A stretch of 64,000 nucleotides of DNA, from the NCBI RefSeq assembly GCF_023660105.1, contig NZ_JAMHGA010000044.1, positions 186,001 to 250,000 of the forward strand. Direction: 5' to 3'. The notes beneath the pieces are model-generated. The model searched no databases. It was not told where the DNA came from and worked only from the letters and a program-made list of their open reading frames with translations. This document shows, piece by piece, positions 10,099-19,890 of this stretch (its first letter is position 1; each line of letters opens with the position of its first letter). The stretch comes from Desulfovibrio aminophilus. Lineage in GTDB: Bacteria > Desulfobacterota > Desulfovibrionia > Desulfovibrionales > Desulfovibrionaceae. The position numbers and the translations under genes are program-made.

Positions 10099-12663
10099 TC
10101 AGCCCCGCCGGACCCGGCGGCGCATGACCCGCTCCAGGACCCGCCGCAGGTGCTCCATGTCCACGGGTTTGGAGACATAGTCGTCCATCCCGGCCTGGAG
10201 GAACAACTCCCGGTCGCTGGGCATGGCGTAGGCCGTGAGCGCGACCACCGGGACCTCCGGGTCGAAGGCCTCCCCGCCCGAGGCCCGGATGCGGCGGGTG
10301 GCCTCCAGGCCGTCCATGATCGGCATCTGCACGTCCATGAGCACGCAGTCGAAACGTTCGCCCGCCAGGGCCTCCAGCGCCTCCTGGCCGTTGGCCGCGC
10401 TCACGGGCTCGTGCCCCTGCTTGCGCAGAAAACTCGTGGCCGCGAGAAGGTTGACCCGGTCGTCCTCCACCACCAGGATGCGCCAGGCCGGGCCGTCGGC
10501 GGAGGGCTCCGCCTCCTCCGCCACAAAGGCCTGGGCCTCCTCCTCGGCCAGGGGCAGGGGCAGGACCACGTGGGCCTCGGTGCCCACTCCCTCCTCGCTG
10601 CACAGCCAAACGCCTCCTTCCATGATGCGCGTCAGGTGGCGGACGATGCTCAGGCCCAGCCCCGCGCCGCCGAAGCGGCGGGCGAAGGAGCCGTCCACCT
10701 GGGTGAAGATCTCGAACACGTCGCGCAGCCGGTCGGAGGGAATGCCGATGCCGGTGTCCGCCACATGCAGGTGCAGTTCGGCGACTTCGGAGTCGGAGCG
10801 CGACGGCAGGGTGAAGACCTCCAGCGCCACCTCGCCATTTTCTGTGTACTTGATGGCGTTGCCCACCAGGTTGTAGAGCACTTGGCGGATTCTGCCCGCG
10901 TCACCCGCCAGCCTCGCCGCTCCGCCCACGTCGGCGGAGCAGGAGAAGCCCAGGCTCTTGATGTCGGCCTCGCGCTGAAAGGCGGCGGCCACGGGTTGGA
11001 CCACCTCGGCCAGGTCGAAGCCGGCCACCTCCAGCGGCATGCGGCCGGACTCGATGCGCGAGATGTCCAGGATGTCCGAGAGCAGGCGCAGCAGGCCCTT
11101 GGCGGAGGTCATGGCGGTGTCCACGTATTCCCGCTGCTCCTCGTCCAGTTCCGTGGTCCTGGCCAGTTGGAGCATGCCGAGCACGCCGTTGAGCGGGGTC
11201 CGTATCTCGTGGCTCATGGTGGCCAGGAACTGGGACTTGGCCGTGCTGGCGGCCTCGGCCGCCTCCTTGGAGCGGATGAGCTCCTCCTTGACCTTGTTCA
11301 GTTCGGTGAGGTCCACGTCCAGGCAGAACAGGTCGAACCCGCCCTCGCTCCGGGGCTGCGTCACCGCGCTGGTGAACACGGTCACGCTGGAGCCGTCCCT
11401 GCGCGCCAGGGTCTGCTCGCCCGAGGGCAGGGGTTCCCCGGCGGCCATGCGGCGGCGCACCTCGGCCGCGTCCAGGGCCGCCGGTCCGCTGGGCCGGAGC
11501 AGCTCCCCAAGGGTCCTGCCCAGCGCCTCGGCGGCGACATAGCCGTAGAGCCGCTCCCCGGCGGCGTTCCAGTACACGACCCGCAGGCTCTCGTCATAGC
11601 CGCGCACGGCGATGGCTCCCACCTCGTCGAACAGGCGGCGGAAGCGGGCCTCGCTCCGGCGCAGGGCCTCCTCGGCCCGCTTGCGCGCCTCGATGTCCTG
11701 GACGGCCGAAATGAAGTAACGCGGCTCGCCGGAATCGCCACGCACCAGGGCCACGGTGAGGTTCACCCAGACGGTGCGGCCGTCCTTGCGGATGTATCGT
11801 TTCTCCAGGGTGTAGGTGCTGATCCGCCCTTCCAGGAGCTGCGCCATGCGGTTCAGGTCCGTGTCCAGGTCGTCGGGATGGGTGATGTCCTGGAACCGGC
11901 GCTCCAGCAGTTCCTCGCGGGAGTAGCCCGTGATGCGGCAGAGCGTCTCGTTGACCCGCAGCCAACGGCCTTCCAGCGAGACGTGGGCGATGCCCACCGC
12001 CGCCTGCTCGAAGGTGGCCCGAAAACGGTGTTCGCTGTCCCGCAGGGCGGCGTCCGAGCGGTCACGGGCCCGCAGGGCGAGGAGCACGGCCCAGCTCATG
12101 ATGGCGAGCAGCCCGGCGGCCACGGCCAGGGCCACGAGGAACATCAGGTCGCCGCGCGCCGCTCCCCGCTTCAATTCGACGCGGCTCGCCGCGTCCAGGC
12201 GGTCGGCAGCCCGTTCCAGGTCGTGAAAGGCGATGCGCAGGTCCGTTTCCGTCTCGGCCGTCCGGCCGCCCGCCGCGCGCCAGTTCTCCAGGCTGGCCTG
12301 GAACCGGTCCATGCTCTGTTCGAGGATGCGCATGGACGTCGAATCCCCGGCCGCAAGCGCGCCCCCTTCCTCTTCCAGGACGCCCAGGGCCTGGCGGATC
12401 AGGACCAGGCCCTGCTCCCGGCTGAAGGGCAGCTCGGGGTCGCCGCCCAGGGAGGCGAACAGAAAGCCCTTGGACAGCTCCACCCGGGCGATGCGGATGC
12501 TGTCCAGGGCGTCCAGGGCCCGGGCCATGTCCCGGCCCTGGCGGTTGTGGAGCCAGGCGATGGAGCCGCAGACCAGGATCGACAGGATGATGAAGGCCCA
12601 GACCCAGATCCGTGTTCGAGCCAGCAGGGATCCGGCGGCCGCCGGTGGAGCCGTCCCGTTCAT
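10099..12663 (-). CDS. Membrane hybrid sensor histidine kinase / response regulator with two PAS domains
   Basis: An 854-residue protein: membrane segments at about 18-38 and 173-197 enclose a periplasmic region of about 135 residues. Then PAS1 (about 210-325, [15 protein letters not shown]), PAS2 (about 340-450), HisKA with [10 protein letters not shown] (phospho-His485), HATPase with N602 and DTGIG (636-640), and a receiver domain (about 728-845) with phospho-acceptor Asp777 and Lys832. The receiver is terminal, so an Hpt protein or another acceptor is needed. Its ATG overlaps the stop of the upstream solute-binding protein gene, which suggests the binding protein delivers the ligand signal. 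Output is unknown. Confidence 0.93.
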   Translation of the reverse strand: MNGTAPPAAAGSLLARTRIWVWAFIILSILVCGSIAWLHNRQGRDMARALDALDSIRIARVELSKGFLFASLGGDPELPFSREQGLVLIRQALGVLEEEGGALAAGDSTSMRILEQSMDRFQASLENWRAAGGRTAETETDLRIAFHDLERAADRLDAASRVELKRGAARGDLMFLVALAVAAGLLAIMSWAVLLALRARDRSDAALRDSEHRFRATFEQAAVGIAHVSLEGRWLRVNETLCRITGYSREELLERRFQDITHPDDLDTDLNRMAQLLEGRISTYTLEKRYIRKDGRTVWVNLTVALVRGDSGEPRYFISAVQDIEARKRAEEALRRSEARFRRLFDEVGAIAVRGYDESLRVVYWNAAGERLYGYVAAEALGRTLGELLRPSGPAALDAAEVRRRMAAGEPLPSGEQTLARRDGSSVTVFTSAVTQPRSEGGFDLFCLDVDLTELNKVKEELIRSKEAAEAASTAKSQFLATMSHEIRTPLNGVLGMLQLARTTELDEEQREYVDTAMTSAKGLLRLLSDILDISRIESGRMPLEVAGFDLAEVVQPVAAAFQREADIKSLGFSCSADVGGAARLAGDAGRIRQVLYNLVGNAIKYTENGEVALEVFTLPSRSDSEVAELHLHVADTGIGIPSDRLRDVFEIFTQVDGSFARRFGGAGLGLSIVRHLTRIMEGGVWLCSEEGVGTEAHVVLPLPLAEEEAQAFVAEEAEPSADGPAWRILVVEDDRVNLLAATSFLRKQGHEPVSAANGQEALEALAGERFDCVLMDVQMPIMDGLEATRRIRASGGEAFDPEVPVVALTAYAMPSDRELFLQAGMDDYVSKPVDMEHLRRVLERVMRRRVRRG

Positions 12664-13532
12664 CGCCCGAGGATGTCCTTCGTGGTCGTGGCCCCGGGCA
12701 GCTCGGCCTCGCCGAAGCCGAAACGGGCCACCAGGGCCTGATGCTCCGGGCCGCCGATGAAGGCCTTCAGTTCACGATTCCAGGCCGCCAGCAGGGTCCT
12801 GTCCTCCTTGCGGAAAACAAAGGCCCCGTATCCCAGCCCGGCGATCCGGTAGGCATGGGGCGCGGTGAACGGCCGCGCCGTCTCGGTCCGGCCCAGCTCG
12901 TCGCGCAACTCCATCCAGCGGACCGTGGGAGAGGACAGGGCCAAGCCGTCGGCATAGCCCGACTCCACGGCCACCCGGCCGGTGAGCGCGTCGGGAACCG
13001 CGGCCAGCTGGGATTCCGATGCGCCGAGGCCCTTGAGGAGCGTCTCCTCGATCGCGCCGGCGAGCACCGCCACGCGGACCGGCCGCAGGGCCAGGGCCTG
13101 GGAGTAGGAATGGATGCCGCGCGGGTTGCCCCGGGGCACGAGCAGCGCGGGCTGCACATGGAAGGTCGGCTCGGAAAAGGAGACCCGCCGGGCGCGTTCC
13201 GGGGTGATGAACATGCCCGCCGCGATCATGTCCACCCGCCCGCTCAGGAGTTCGGCGATGAGGACTCCGAACTCCGCCTGCCGCCATTCGACGCGTTGGA
13301 TGCCGAGCCGGGAGGCGATGGTCCGGGCCACCTCCGGGGACTCGCCCGTGACTTCGCCCTGGGCGGAGAGAAAGGCGTAGGGCGCTTCCACGGCGTAGCC
13401 CACGCGCAGAACGCCGGAGACCCGCGCGCGCTCCAGCGAGGGATCGGCCCGCCCGAGCCAGAGCGCCGCACCGGCCAGGGCCAAAACGGCCACGACCGCC
13501 AACGGAAGCCACTTGCCCGGCGAACGTCTCAT
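12660..13532 (-). CDS. Family 3 periplasmic solute-binding protein, probably sensory
   Basis: A 290-residue SBP_bac_3-type protein: an N-terminal membrane/signal segment (LPLAVVAVLALAGAAL) followed by GVLRVGYAVEAPYAFLSAQG, the standard first strand of amino-acid-type binding proteins, and MFITPERARRVSFSEP in the hinge block. Start ATG 13532 is chosen over an in-frame upstream ATG because GGGAG lies just before it. There is no ABC permease or ATPase beside it. Instead it overlaps (4 nt) a histidine kinase, so it is more likely the ligand receptor of that kinase than part of an importer. The ligand is unknown. The lipobox is not convincing (residues are AALWLGR), so it may remain membrane-anchored. 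Confidence 0.85.
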   Translation of the reverse strand: MRRSPGKWLPLAVVAVLALAGAALWLGRADPSLERARVSGVLRVGYAVEAPYAFLSAQGEVTGESPEVARTIASRLGIQRVEWRQAEFGVLIAELLSGRVDMIAAGMFITPERARRVSFSEPTFHVQPALLVPRGNPRGIHSYSQALALRPVRVAVLAGAIEETLLKGLGASESQLAAVPDALTGRVAVESGYADGLALSSPTVRWMELRDELGRTETARPFTAPHAYRIAGLGYGAFVFRKEDRTLLAAWNRELKAFIGGPEHQALVARFGFGEAELPGATTTKDILGR

Positions 13533-13667
13533 CCACTCTCCCTTCCCGGACCGCGACGTGGTCCTGGGATGCTCCTTTCCCGTGTAGCAGGTTTTCAAGA
13601 AAAGGAGCAATGATAATGGAAAAGCGAAGGATGAAGACGCGGCCCCGGGGGACTGCCCCGGAAAAGG

Positions 13668-14582
13668 CTAGAGTTCGAGCTTGATGGGCGCGCCCGGAGC
13701 CCGGGCCGGGGCCGTGGGAGCCGCCTCGCCGCCGCCCCTGGGAGCCTTGCCGGGTATGGACTTGGCGGGGTCGAAGCCTGCGCCGAAGATGCGCGGCCCG
13801 ACCTGCTTGAGGATCTTCATGCCGTCCTGGTTGGTGGGGTTGATCTGGAGCACCTGGGCCACGGCATCGTAGGCTTCGGACCATTGGCGCTTCTGCAGGG
13901 CCAGCTTGGCCATGCGCAGGTAGATGCTCTCGTTGCCGCCGAAGCGCCGCAGGGTCTCCTTGACCACTTCCTCGGCCTTGTCCAGCTCGCCCACGGCCTC
14001 GTGGCAGATGATCGAGAACTGGTAGGGCCTGGGATCGGAGGAATCGACCTCCATGCCGCGCTTGAAATATTCCAGGGCCTCCACGAAGAGCCCGGCCATC
14101 ATCAGGCGGTTGCCGATGTCCACGGGCAGGTTCTTCTCCTCCGGGTACAACTCGGAGGCCTTGCGGAACAGCTTGCGCGCCTCCAGGGGCTCCTTCTTGA
14201 CCAGGAACTCCTGGGCCTTGATGAGCATCTCGTCCAGCTCGAGCTTCTGGGAACGGATCTTCTCCACCCGAAGCTTCTCGATGGCCGCCTCGAGCTTGTC
14301 GTGCATGCGGGTGAGCGTGCGCCAGAGGGCCTTTTCCTGGCCCTTCTCATAGTGGATGCCCTGGGGGAAGACGCGCTTGATCTGCTTCATGCCGGAGAGG
14401 TCGCGCAGGGCCTCGTCCAGGAGCACGTTCACCTCGAAGCGTTCGCGGCCGAATATCTGGCTGCCCTGGAGCAGTTCCAGGGCCTGGCACAGGGCCTTGA
14501 GCGTGCGAAGGTAGTCGTTGCGCTGGATGTAGGACTTGGACCTGGCGATGAATTCCTTGACCGTCTTGGAACTGGCCGACAT
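13668..14582 (-). CDS. TPR-repeat cytoplasmic protein of unknown function
   Basis: A 304-residue protein without signal peptide. Residues about 90-145 are highly charged and helical (KLEAAIEKLRVEKIRSQKLELDEML), and about 125-260 contain three to four tetratricopeptide-like repeats (EPLEARKLFRKASELYPEEKNLP, FVEALEYFKRGMEVDSSDPRPYQF, WSEAYDAVAQVLQINPTNQDGM). The tail is Pro/Ala-rich and ends in KLEL. TPRs mediate protein contacts; no partner is evident. It is a single-gene unit. Confidence 0.8.
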   Translation of the reverse strand: MSASSKTVKEFIARSKSYIQRNDYLRTLKALCQALELLQGSQIFGRERFEVNVLLDEALRDLSGMKQIKRVFPQGIHYEKGQEKALWRTLTRMHDKLEAAIEKLRVEKIRSQKLELDEMLIKAQEFLVKKEPLEARKLFRKASELYPEEKNLPVDIGNRLMMAGLFVEALEYFKRGMEVDSSDPRPYQFSIICHEAVGELDKAEEVVKETLRRFGGNESIYLRMAKLALQKRQWSEAYDAVAQVLQINPTNQDGMKILKQVGPRIFGAGFDPAKSIPGKAPRGGGEAAPTAPARAPGAPIKLEL

Positions 14583-14682
14583 ACGATCTCCGGTGGCAGA
14601 GTGATGGCGCGGCGGAGCGCGGCTTATCTTGAGAATGCTTAATACAGCCCGGACGCTCTTTCAACCCCGCGCGCGCGAACCG

Positions 14683-15438
14683 TCAGCCGGGCAAAACCAC
14701 GCCCGCGCCACGCAGCGCGGCGCGCATGTGCTCCTGGTGCGAACCGCGCCAGTAGATCCGCCCACAGCCCGGGCAGATGCTGAACTCGTCATAGTACAGG
14801 CGGGTCTTGGGCTCCAGGCGGGGCAACACGTCCCGCTTGGCCACCGCCGCCAGCTCCAGGTTGCAGCGCAGGCAACGGCTGAAGGGCGCCGGGGCCTCGC
14901 GGACCCCGAACAGGCCGAGCACCTCGGCCAACTGCTCCAGGGGCATGGCCGCCCGCACCAGACGGCCCCAGGCAATGGCCGAGCGCTTGAGCAGAGCCCG
15001 GTCCCGGGAGAGGACCACCCGGCCCTCCGCGGCGGCCTGGCGGGCGATGCGGGCGTCGCCCGCGCGGCGGTCGCGGGCCGCGTCGAAGCCCAGGGCCCGC
15101 AGCAAAGGGGCCAGCTTGGCCACGTTCTCGTCCACCAAAAAGCGCAACCCGGGCAAGGCCCGGGGCCGCAGCAAGGTGGGCGCGGCCACGTCCACCGGCG
15201 GAGCGGCGGGCTCCACCCGCACGCGCTGCCCCGGCTCCAGGAGATGCCCGAAGTCCACGGCCGCGCCGTCGACGAACAGCCCGTAGACCTCCGTGTGGGG
15301 CACGCCCAGGGCCTCCAGGGCGTCCTTCACCGAGGCCCGGCGCTCCAGGGCGTAGCGCACGGCCACGCCGCCGGGCCGCCGGACCAGGGAGGCCAGGTCG
15401 CCCGCGAACTCCAGAAGAACCTCGTTGGCTGCGCCCAT
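14683..15438 (-). CDS. Ubiquitin-like / Mut7-C (PIN-type) domain protein
   Basis: A 251-residue protein with an N-terminal ubiquitin-fold 'Mut7-C ubiquitin' segment (about 1-85, [29 protein letters not shown]). A Mut7-C domain follows (about 95-245): [36 protein letters not shown] and a C-terminal zinc ribbon of two Cys pairs (CLRCN...CPGC) ending WRGSHQEHM. Mut7-C domains are PIN-like and thought to be RNases, but no substrate is established for bacterial members. Start ATG 15438 is chosen because it begins directly at the Ubl domain. It is divergent from pgm. Confidence 0.85.
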   Translation of the reverse strand: MGAANEVLLEFAGDLASLVRRPGGVAVRYALERRASVKDALEALGVPHTEVYGLFVDGAAVDFGHLLEPGQRVRVEPAAPPVDVAAPTLLRPRALPGLRFLVDENVAKLAPLLRALGFDAARDRRAGDARIARQAAAEGRVVLSRDRALLKRSAIAWGRLVRAAMPLEQLAEVLGLFGVREAPAPFSRCLRCNLELAAVAKRDVLPRLEPKTRLYYDEFSICPGCGRIYWRGSHQEHMRAALRGAGVVLPG

Positions 15439-15529
15439 GCCCCACCCTAGCCCCGAAAGCCGCTCCGGCTCAAGCGCGCCTTGTCCGGTCCCCCGCTCCC
15501 TGCTATTCTCGGGCAAAAGGGAGAACGCC

Positions 15530-17182
15530 ATGCCCCTGCATCCCCTGGCCGGGAAACCGGCTCCACGCGACCTGCTGGCCAACATCCCCCGCCTGGTGGC
15601 GGCCTACTACGCCCTGTCCCCGGACCCGGCCGAGCCGACCCACGCGGTGTCCTTCGGCACCTCCGGCCACCGGGGCTCGTCCCAGCGCCATTCCTTCAAC
15701 GAGGCCCACATCCTGGCCATCACCCAGGCCATCGTGGAGCAACGCGCGGCCCGGGGCGTCACCGGCCCCCTGTTCCTGGGCATGGATACCCACGCCCTGT
15801 CCGAGCCCGCGCTGATGACCGCCCTGGAGGTCCTGGCGGCCGGGGGCGTGGAGACGCGCATCCAGGCCGGGCGCGGCTACACCCCGACGCCGGTGATCTC
15901 CCACGCCATTTTGACCCACAACCGGGGCCGGACCTCCGGTCTGGCCGACGGAATCGTCATCACGCCCTCGCACAACCCACCCGAGGACGGCGGCTTCAAG
16001 TACAACCCGCCAGAGGGCGGACCGGCCGACGCGGCCAGCACCAAGGCCATCCAGGACCGGGCCAACGAACTCCTGCGCGGCGGGCTCGCGGGCGTGCGGC
16101 GCATGCCCTTCGAGCGGGCCCTGAAGGCCCCGGGCGTCAGCGAGTACGACTACGTGGGGCCCTACGTGGCCGACCTGGAGAACATCCTGGACCTCGGCCC
16201 GGCGGCCGCAGCCGGGCTGTCCATCGGCGTGGACCCCCTGGGCGGCTCGGGCGTGGCCTTCTGGGATCCCATCGCGGAACGCTATGGCCTCAAGCTCGAG
16301 GTGGTCAACCGGGCCGTGGACCCGACCTTCTCCTTCATGACCGTGGACAAGGACGGCAAGATCCGCATGGACTGCTCCTCGCCCCAGGCCATGGCCTCGC
16401 TCATCGCCCACCGCGACCGCTTCGACGTGGCCTTCGGCAACGACCCGGACTTCGACCGCCACGGCATCGTCACGCGCGGCTCGGGCCTGCTCAACCCCAA
16501 CCACTACCTGGCCGTGGCCGTGGACTATCTCTTCCGCGGCCGCCCCGGCTGGAGCCCCTCGGCGGCCGTGGGCAAGACCCTGGTCTCCAGTTCGCTCATC
16601 GACCGCGTGGCCGCGCGCCTGGGCCGGAGTCTGCGCGAGGTGCCCGTGGGCTTCAAGTGGTTCGTGGACGGCCTGCTGGACGGCTCCCTCGGCTTCGGCG
16701 GCGAGGAGTCGGCCGGGGCCTCGTTCCTGCGCAAGGACGGCACGGTCTGGACCACGGACAAGGACGGCATCATCATGGACCTCCTGGCCGTGGAGATCAC
16801 CGCCGCCACCGGCCGCGACCCCGACGAGATCTACGGCGACCTGACCCGCGACCTCGGCGCCCCGCTCTACGAGCGCATGGACGTGGCCTGCACCCGGGAG
16901 CAGAAGGCGGCCTTCGCCTCCCTGACCCCGGAGATGGTCGCGGCCTCGGAACTGGCCGGGGAGCCCATCAGCGCCAAACTCACCCGGGCCCCGGGCAACG
17001 ACAAACCCTTCGGTGGGCTCAAGGTGTGCACGGACAACGGCTGGTTCGCGGCCCGGCCCTCGGGCACGGAGGACGTGTACAAGATCTACGCCGAGAGCTT
17101 CCTCGGCCCGGACCACCTCAAGCGCCTCCAGGACGAGGCCAGGGACATGGTGCGCAAGGCCTTCGCCGCCGCCGGGGCCTGA
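15530..17182 (+). CDS. pgm: Phosphoglucomutase (alpha-D-glucose type)
   Basis: Interconverts glucose 1-phosphate and glucose 6-phosphate in the cytoplasm. The 550-residue protein has the N-terminal [20 protein letters not shown] block, the phosphoserine loop [20 protein letters not shown] (about residues 145-164), the metal loop DPDFDRHG, the sugar loop GGEESAG and the phosphate-binding [15 protein letters not shown]. The order and length fit the bacterial Pgm family rather than PMM/PGM. The frame is open to 15425, but ATG 15530 with AGGGAGAA upstream gives the correct start. Confidence 0.97.
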   Translation: MPLHPLAGKPAPRDLLANIPRLVAAYYALSPDPAEPTHAVSFGTSGHRGSSQRHSFNEAHILAITQAIVEQRAARGVTGPLFLGMDTHALSEPALMTALEVLAAGGVETRIQAGRGYTPTPVISHAILTHNRGRTSGLADGIVITPSHNPPEDGGFKYNPPEGGPADAASTKAIQDRANELLRGGLAGVRRMPFERALKAPGVSEYDYVGPYVADLENILDLGPAAAAGLSIGVDPLGGSGVAFWDPIAERYGLKLEVVNRAVDPTFSFMTVDKDGKIRMDCSSPQAMASLIAHRDRFDVAFGNDPDFDRHGIVTRGSGLLNPNHYLAVAVDYLFRGRPGWSPSAAVGKTLVSSSLIDRVAARLGRSLREVPVGFKWFVDGLLDGSLGFGGEESAGASFLRKDGTVWTTDKDGIIMDLLAVEITAATGRDPDEIYGDLTRDLGAPLYERMDVACTREQKAAFASLTPEMVAASELAGEPISAKLTRAPGNDKPFGGLKVCTDNGWFAARPSGTEDVYKIYAESFLGPDHLKRLQDEARDMVRKAFAAAGA

Positions 17183-17200
17183 GTCCCGACACGGCCGCCG

Positions 17201-18784
17201 TCAGGAACCGGCGAGGGCGGCGCGGCGCTTCTTCAGCGACGCGAGCAGGGACGCGGCATAGGCGAAATCGTAGTATTCCAGGGCCAGCGCGGCGGCCTGG
17301 GTGATCTGCCGGTCCGAGGCCGCGCCCTCCAGGATGGCGGCGTTGATGAAGGGCAGGGCCTCGCCCGTCAGTCCCTCTTTCCGGGCGCAGCGGATGATCG
17401 CGTCGAGCGCCTCCCTGGTCTTGGCGCGTTCGAAGGCCAGGAGCGCGCACTCCAGGGCGGAGTCGGGCAGGCGCTCCGGCTCCGGCTTGACGAATCCCAC
17501 GTCGAACACCCGCCCAAGGTCGGCAAAAACATCGCAACACAGCAGGCAGCAGTGGAAACGCCGGTCCCCGTCCCCGGTGATCAGGCGGATCCGCTTGGCG
17601 TACCGGCGCAGGTCCAGGCCCAGGGCGTGCAGCAGGTCCACCACCCGCGCCAGCCGGGTGAAGACCCGTTCGGAAGCGCTGTCCACCAGGAGAAGCTTCA
17701 TGGCCGCGTCCAGGCCATGCCGCGTGGCCAGACCCGCGCATTGCTCCAGGCGCGGCAGGCCCGACCCGGCCCGGTCCGCGCGCAGGTCGGCCGCGCCGAG
17801 CAGAAGCAGGGCCTGCGAGGGATCGTCCAGGACTCCGGCCGCCCGCTCCAGAAGATGCACGGCCTCGCAATAATTTCCACCGAAGCGCAAGGCGCGATTG
17901 TATTTGGCATGGGCCTCATGCAGGCCGCGCTCCGCCGGGGACAGGCGCGCCGGGGATGGTGCGCGGAGGCCGTCCAGGATCGACGCGGCCCGGCAGGCGC
18001 TGGTGTGGCGGGCCCGGCACTCGGCCTGCCCGGCGGCGGCCACGGCCCGGAACGCCTCCGGGTCGCGCTTGAGCCGGTCGAGCACGTCCAGGATGTCGGT
18101 GTGGTCGTAGGATACGAAATGCTCCCCGTCGGTGAAGAAGCGCTCCACGCCGCGGCCCCCGCGTTCCGTGAGCAGAAGCGAACCCGAGGCCAGGGCGTGC
18201 AGGAAGCGCAGATTCAGGCCGGAGAAGAAATTCTCGTTGAGCACCACCTGGGAGTCCGCGAACGCGTCGAGCATCCGCCCGGCGCTCACGTCCCGCAGCA
18301 GCCGCACTTCATGGCGTCCGGCGATGTGCTCCAGGAGGTTTCTCCGCTTGACCCGGGTCTCGGAGGTGCGGCCCACGAAGGTCAGAAAATGCGCGGGCCG
18401 CTCCCTCGGCTCCCGGAAGTGGTCCTCGTTGACGCACAGGGGGAGCCATGCGGCCGGAACGCCGCCACGGCGGAACCGCGCCACCGAGGCGAGCTGATCC
18501 ACGTAGACGTGGTCGAAAAGCCGCATGAGCGGAAGAAGCCAGAATTCGTTGAGCGGACTGTCCACGCAGTAGGCGGCCAGCCGGTGGCGGCTCTCATGGA
18601 TCGCCTGGGGCAACGGAGTGTCGCCGAAGAACTCCAGGAAGACCAGGTCCGGCGCGAAACCCGTGGCCTCCACCTGCTCGTCCAGGGTGCGCCCGGCGTC
18701 GGGCCTGAAGGCCGCCACCTCGCAGCCGCATGCGCGGAACCCCTCGCCCAGAAACCAGCCGGAATAAAGAATACGCAACGCCAT
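17201..18784 (-). CDS. CgeB-like glycosyltransferase with a helical C-terminal extension
   Basis: A 527-residue protein. The first about 290 residues look like the CgeB/'spore protein YkvP' group of GT-B glycosyltransferases: MALRILYSGWFLGEGF, YCVDSPLNEFWLLPLMRLFDHVYVDQ, then the C-terminal nucleotide-sugar block FSGLNLRFLHALASGSLLLTERGGRGVERFF. Residues about 290-527 form an Ala/Leu-rich helical, TPR-like region of unknown role. Similar fusions occur in polysaccharide or flagellin glycosylation loci, but no such neighbours are present here. It ends 18 nt from the convergent pgm. Confidence 0.8.
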   Translation of the reverse strand: MALRILYSGWFLGEGFRACGCEVAAFRPDAGRTLDEQVEATGFAPDLVFLEFFGDTPLPQAIHESRHRLAAYCVDSPLNEFWLLPLMRLFDHVYVDQLASVARFRRGGVPAAWLPLCVNEDHFREPRERPAHFLTFVGRTSETRVKRRNLLEHIAGRHEVRLLRDVSAGRMLDAFADSQVVLNENFFSGLNLRFLHALASGSLLLTERGGRGVERFFTDGEHFVSYDHTDILDVLDRLKRDPEAFRAVAAAGQAECRARHTSACRAASILDGLRAPSPARLSPAERGLHEAHAKYNRALRFGGNYCEAVHLLERAAGVLDDPSQALLLLGAADLRADRAGSGLPRLEQCAGLATRHGLDAAMKLLLVDSASERVFTRLARVVDLLHALGLDLRRYAKRIRLITGDGDRRFHCCLLCCDVFADLGRVFDVGFVKPEPERLPDSALECALLAFERAKTREALDAIIRCARKEGLTGEALPFINAAILEGAASDRQITQAAALALEYYDFAYAASLLASLKKRRAALAGS

Positions 18785-19041
18785 GCCCGCACCAATCGTT
18801 TCCGCACCGGATATCCCATTCCAGAGTCAGACGCCAGCGCATCCGCGCCGGACCCGGCGGATCGGCCGAAACGCGGCCAGGGTTTCATTCCCTCATTGCA
18901 AAAACAACTATATTAAAAAATTAATAATTCATTCGATCATCATTTTTCAGCGTGGGGTTTTCTGCCGAGAGGCGGACCTGTGGACGGGATCAATCCGGCG
19001 CATGCCCGCGCCGGGGGAGCCGCGGGCGAAGCACATGGGGC
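18785..19041. other. Intergenic region upstream of the CgeB-like gene
   Basis: No gene is seen. About 18895-18955 is strikingly AT-rich against the surroundings (runs such as TATATTAAAAAATTAATAATTC) and is the likely promoter or upstream region of the minus-strand glycosyltransferase. No motif could be assigned with confidence. Confidence 0.5.
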
Positions 19042-19082
19042 CTCGCCGCCAGGGACCGCCTGCCGCGGTCCCTGGCGGCGAG
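19042..19082 (-). terminator. Perfect 18-bp hairpin after trpA
   Basis: Positions 19042-19059 and 19065-19082 are perfect 18-nt inverted repeats around a 5-nt loop (CTGCC), 14 nt beyond the trpA stop. No T-run follows on the minus strand, so it is either a U-less terminator or an mRNA 3'-end stabiliser for the trp operon. Confidence 0.6.
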
Positions 19083-19096
19083 CATGACGATGCCCC

Positions 19097-19864
19097 CTAT
19101 TTCGCCCAACGGGCCATGAAGCCCGCCGCGTCGCCGCCCGCGTCCAGGTGCCGGATGAGGCTCGACCCGAACACGGCCGCGTCGATCAGCCCGCTCAGTT
19201 CCTTGAGCTGTTCCGGGGACTTGATGCCGAAGCCCAGGGCCAGGGGAATGTCGAAGCACTCCCGGGCCAGGGCCAGGCCCTGGCGCACCTCGTCCGGCAG
19301 GCTGGTCCGCTCGCCCGTGGTGCCCAGCACCGAGACGAAGTAGACGAAGCCCCGGGCGTTCCCGGCATAGAGCTTCATGCGTTCCCGGGAGGTGTTCAGG
19401 CCCACCAGGGGGATGAGGTCGATGTTCCGCGCGGCCAGGAGGGCGCGGATTTCCCCGGCCTCCTCGAAGGGCAGGTCGGCCAGGATCAGGCCGTTGACCC
19501 CGGCCTTGGCGGCGTCTTCGGCGAAGCGCTCCAGGCCGTACTGGAGCACGGGATTGTAGTAGCCCATGAGCACGATGCCCGCGCTCAGCCGGGCCCGGTT
19601 CGCGGCCAACCCGGAGAGGATCCAGGCCAGGTTCACGCCCTGCTCCAGGGCCTGGAGCGAGGCGGCCTCGACCACGGGGCCGTCGGCCACGGGGTCGGAG
19701 AAGGGCATGCCGATCTCGATGATGTCGGCCCCGCCCGCGTCCAGGGCCGCCAGGACGTCCCAGAAGCCCGCCTTGTCCGGGTAGCCCCCGGGCAGGAAGG
19801 GGATGAGGCCCAGTCGTCCGGCGGCCTTGGCCGCCGTGATTTTCTCGGTGAGAAGCGAATTCAT
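19097..19864 (-). CDS. trpA: Tryptophan synthase alpha subunit
   Basis: Cleaves indole-3-glycerol phosphate to indole and glyceraldehyde 3-phosphate; the indole is channelled to TrpB. The 255-residue TIM barrel shows FLPGGYPD (catalytic Glu of the family's 'PY..aGyP' strand is not obvious), IIEIGMPFSDPVADGPVVEAAS with the catalytic Asp, and GLILADLPFEEAGE. It is the last gene of the trp operon, 26 nt after trpB, and is closed by an 18-bp hairpin. Confidence 0.96.
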   Translation of the reverse strand: MNSLLTEKITAAKAAGRLGLIPFLPGGYPDKAGFWDVLAALDAGGADIIEIGMPFSDPVADGPVVEAASLQALEQGVNLAWILSGLAANRARLSAGIVLMGYYNPVLQYGLERFAEDAAKAGVNGLILADLPFEEAGEIRALLAARNIDLIPLVGLNTSRERMKLYAGNARGFVYFVSVLGTTGERTSLPDEVRQGLALARECFDIPLALGFGIKSPEQLKELSGLIDAAVFGSSLIRHLDAGGDAAGFMARWAK

Positions 19865-19890
19865 GGGTGCGTCTCCGTATGGTTCCGGTT

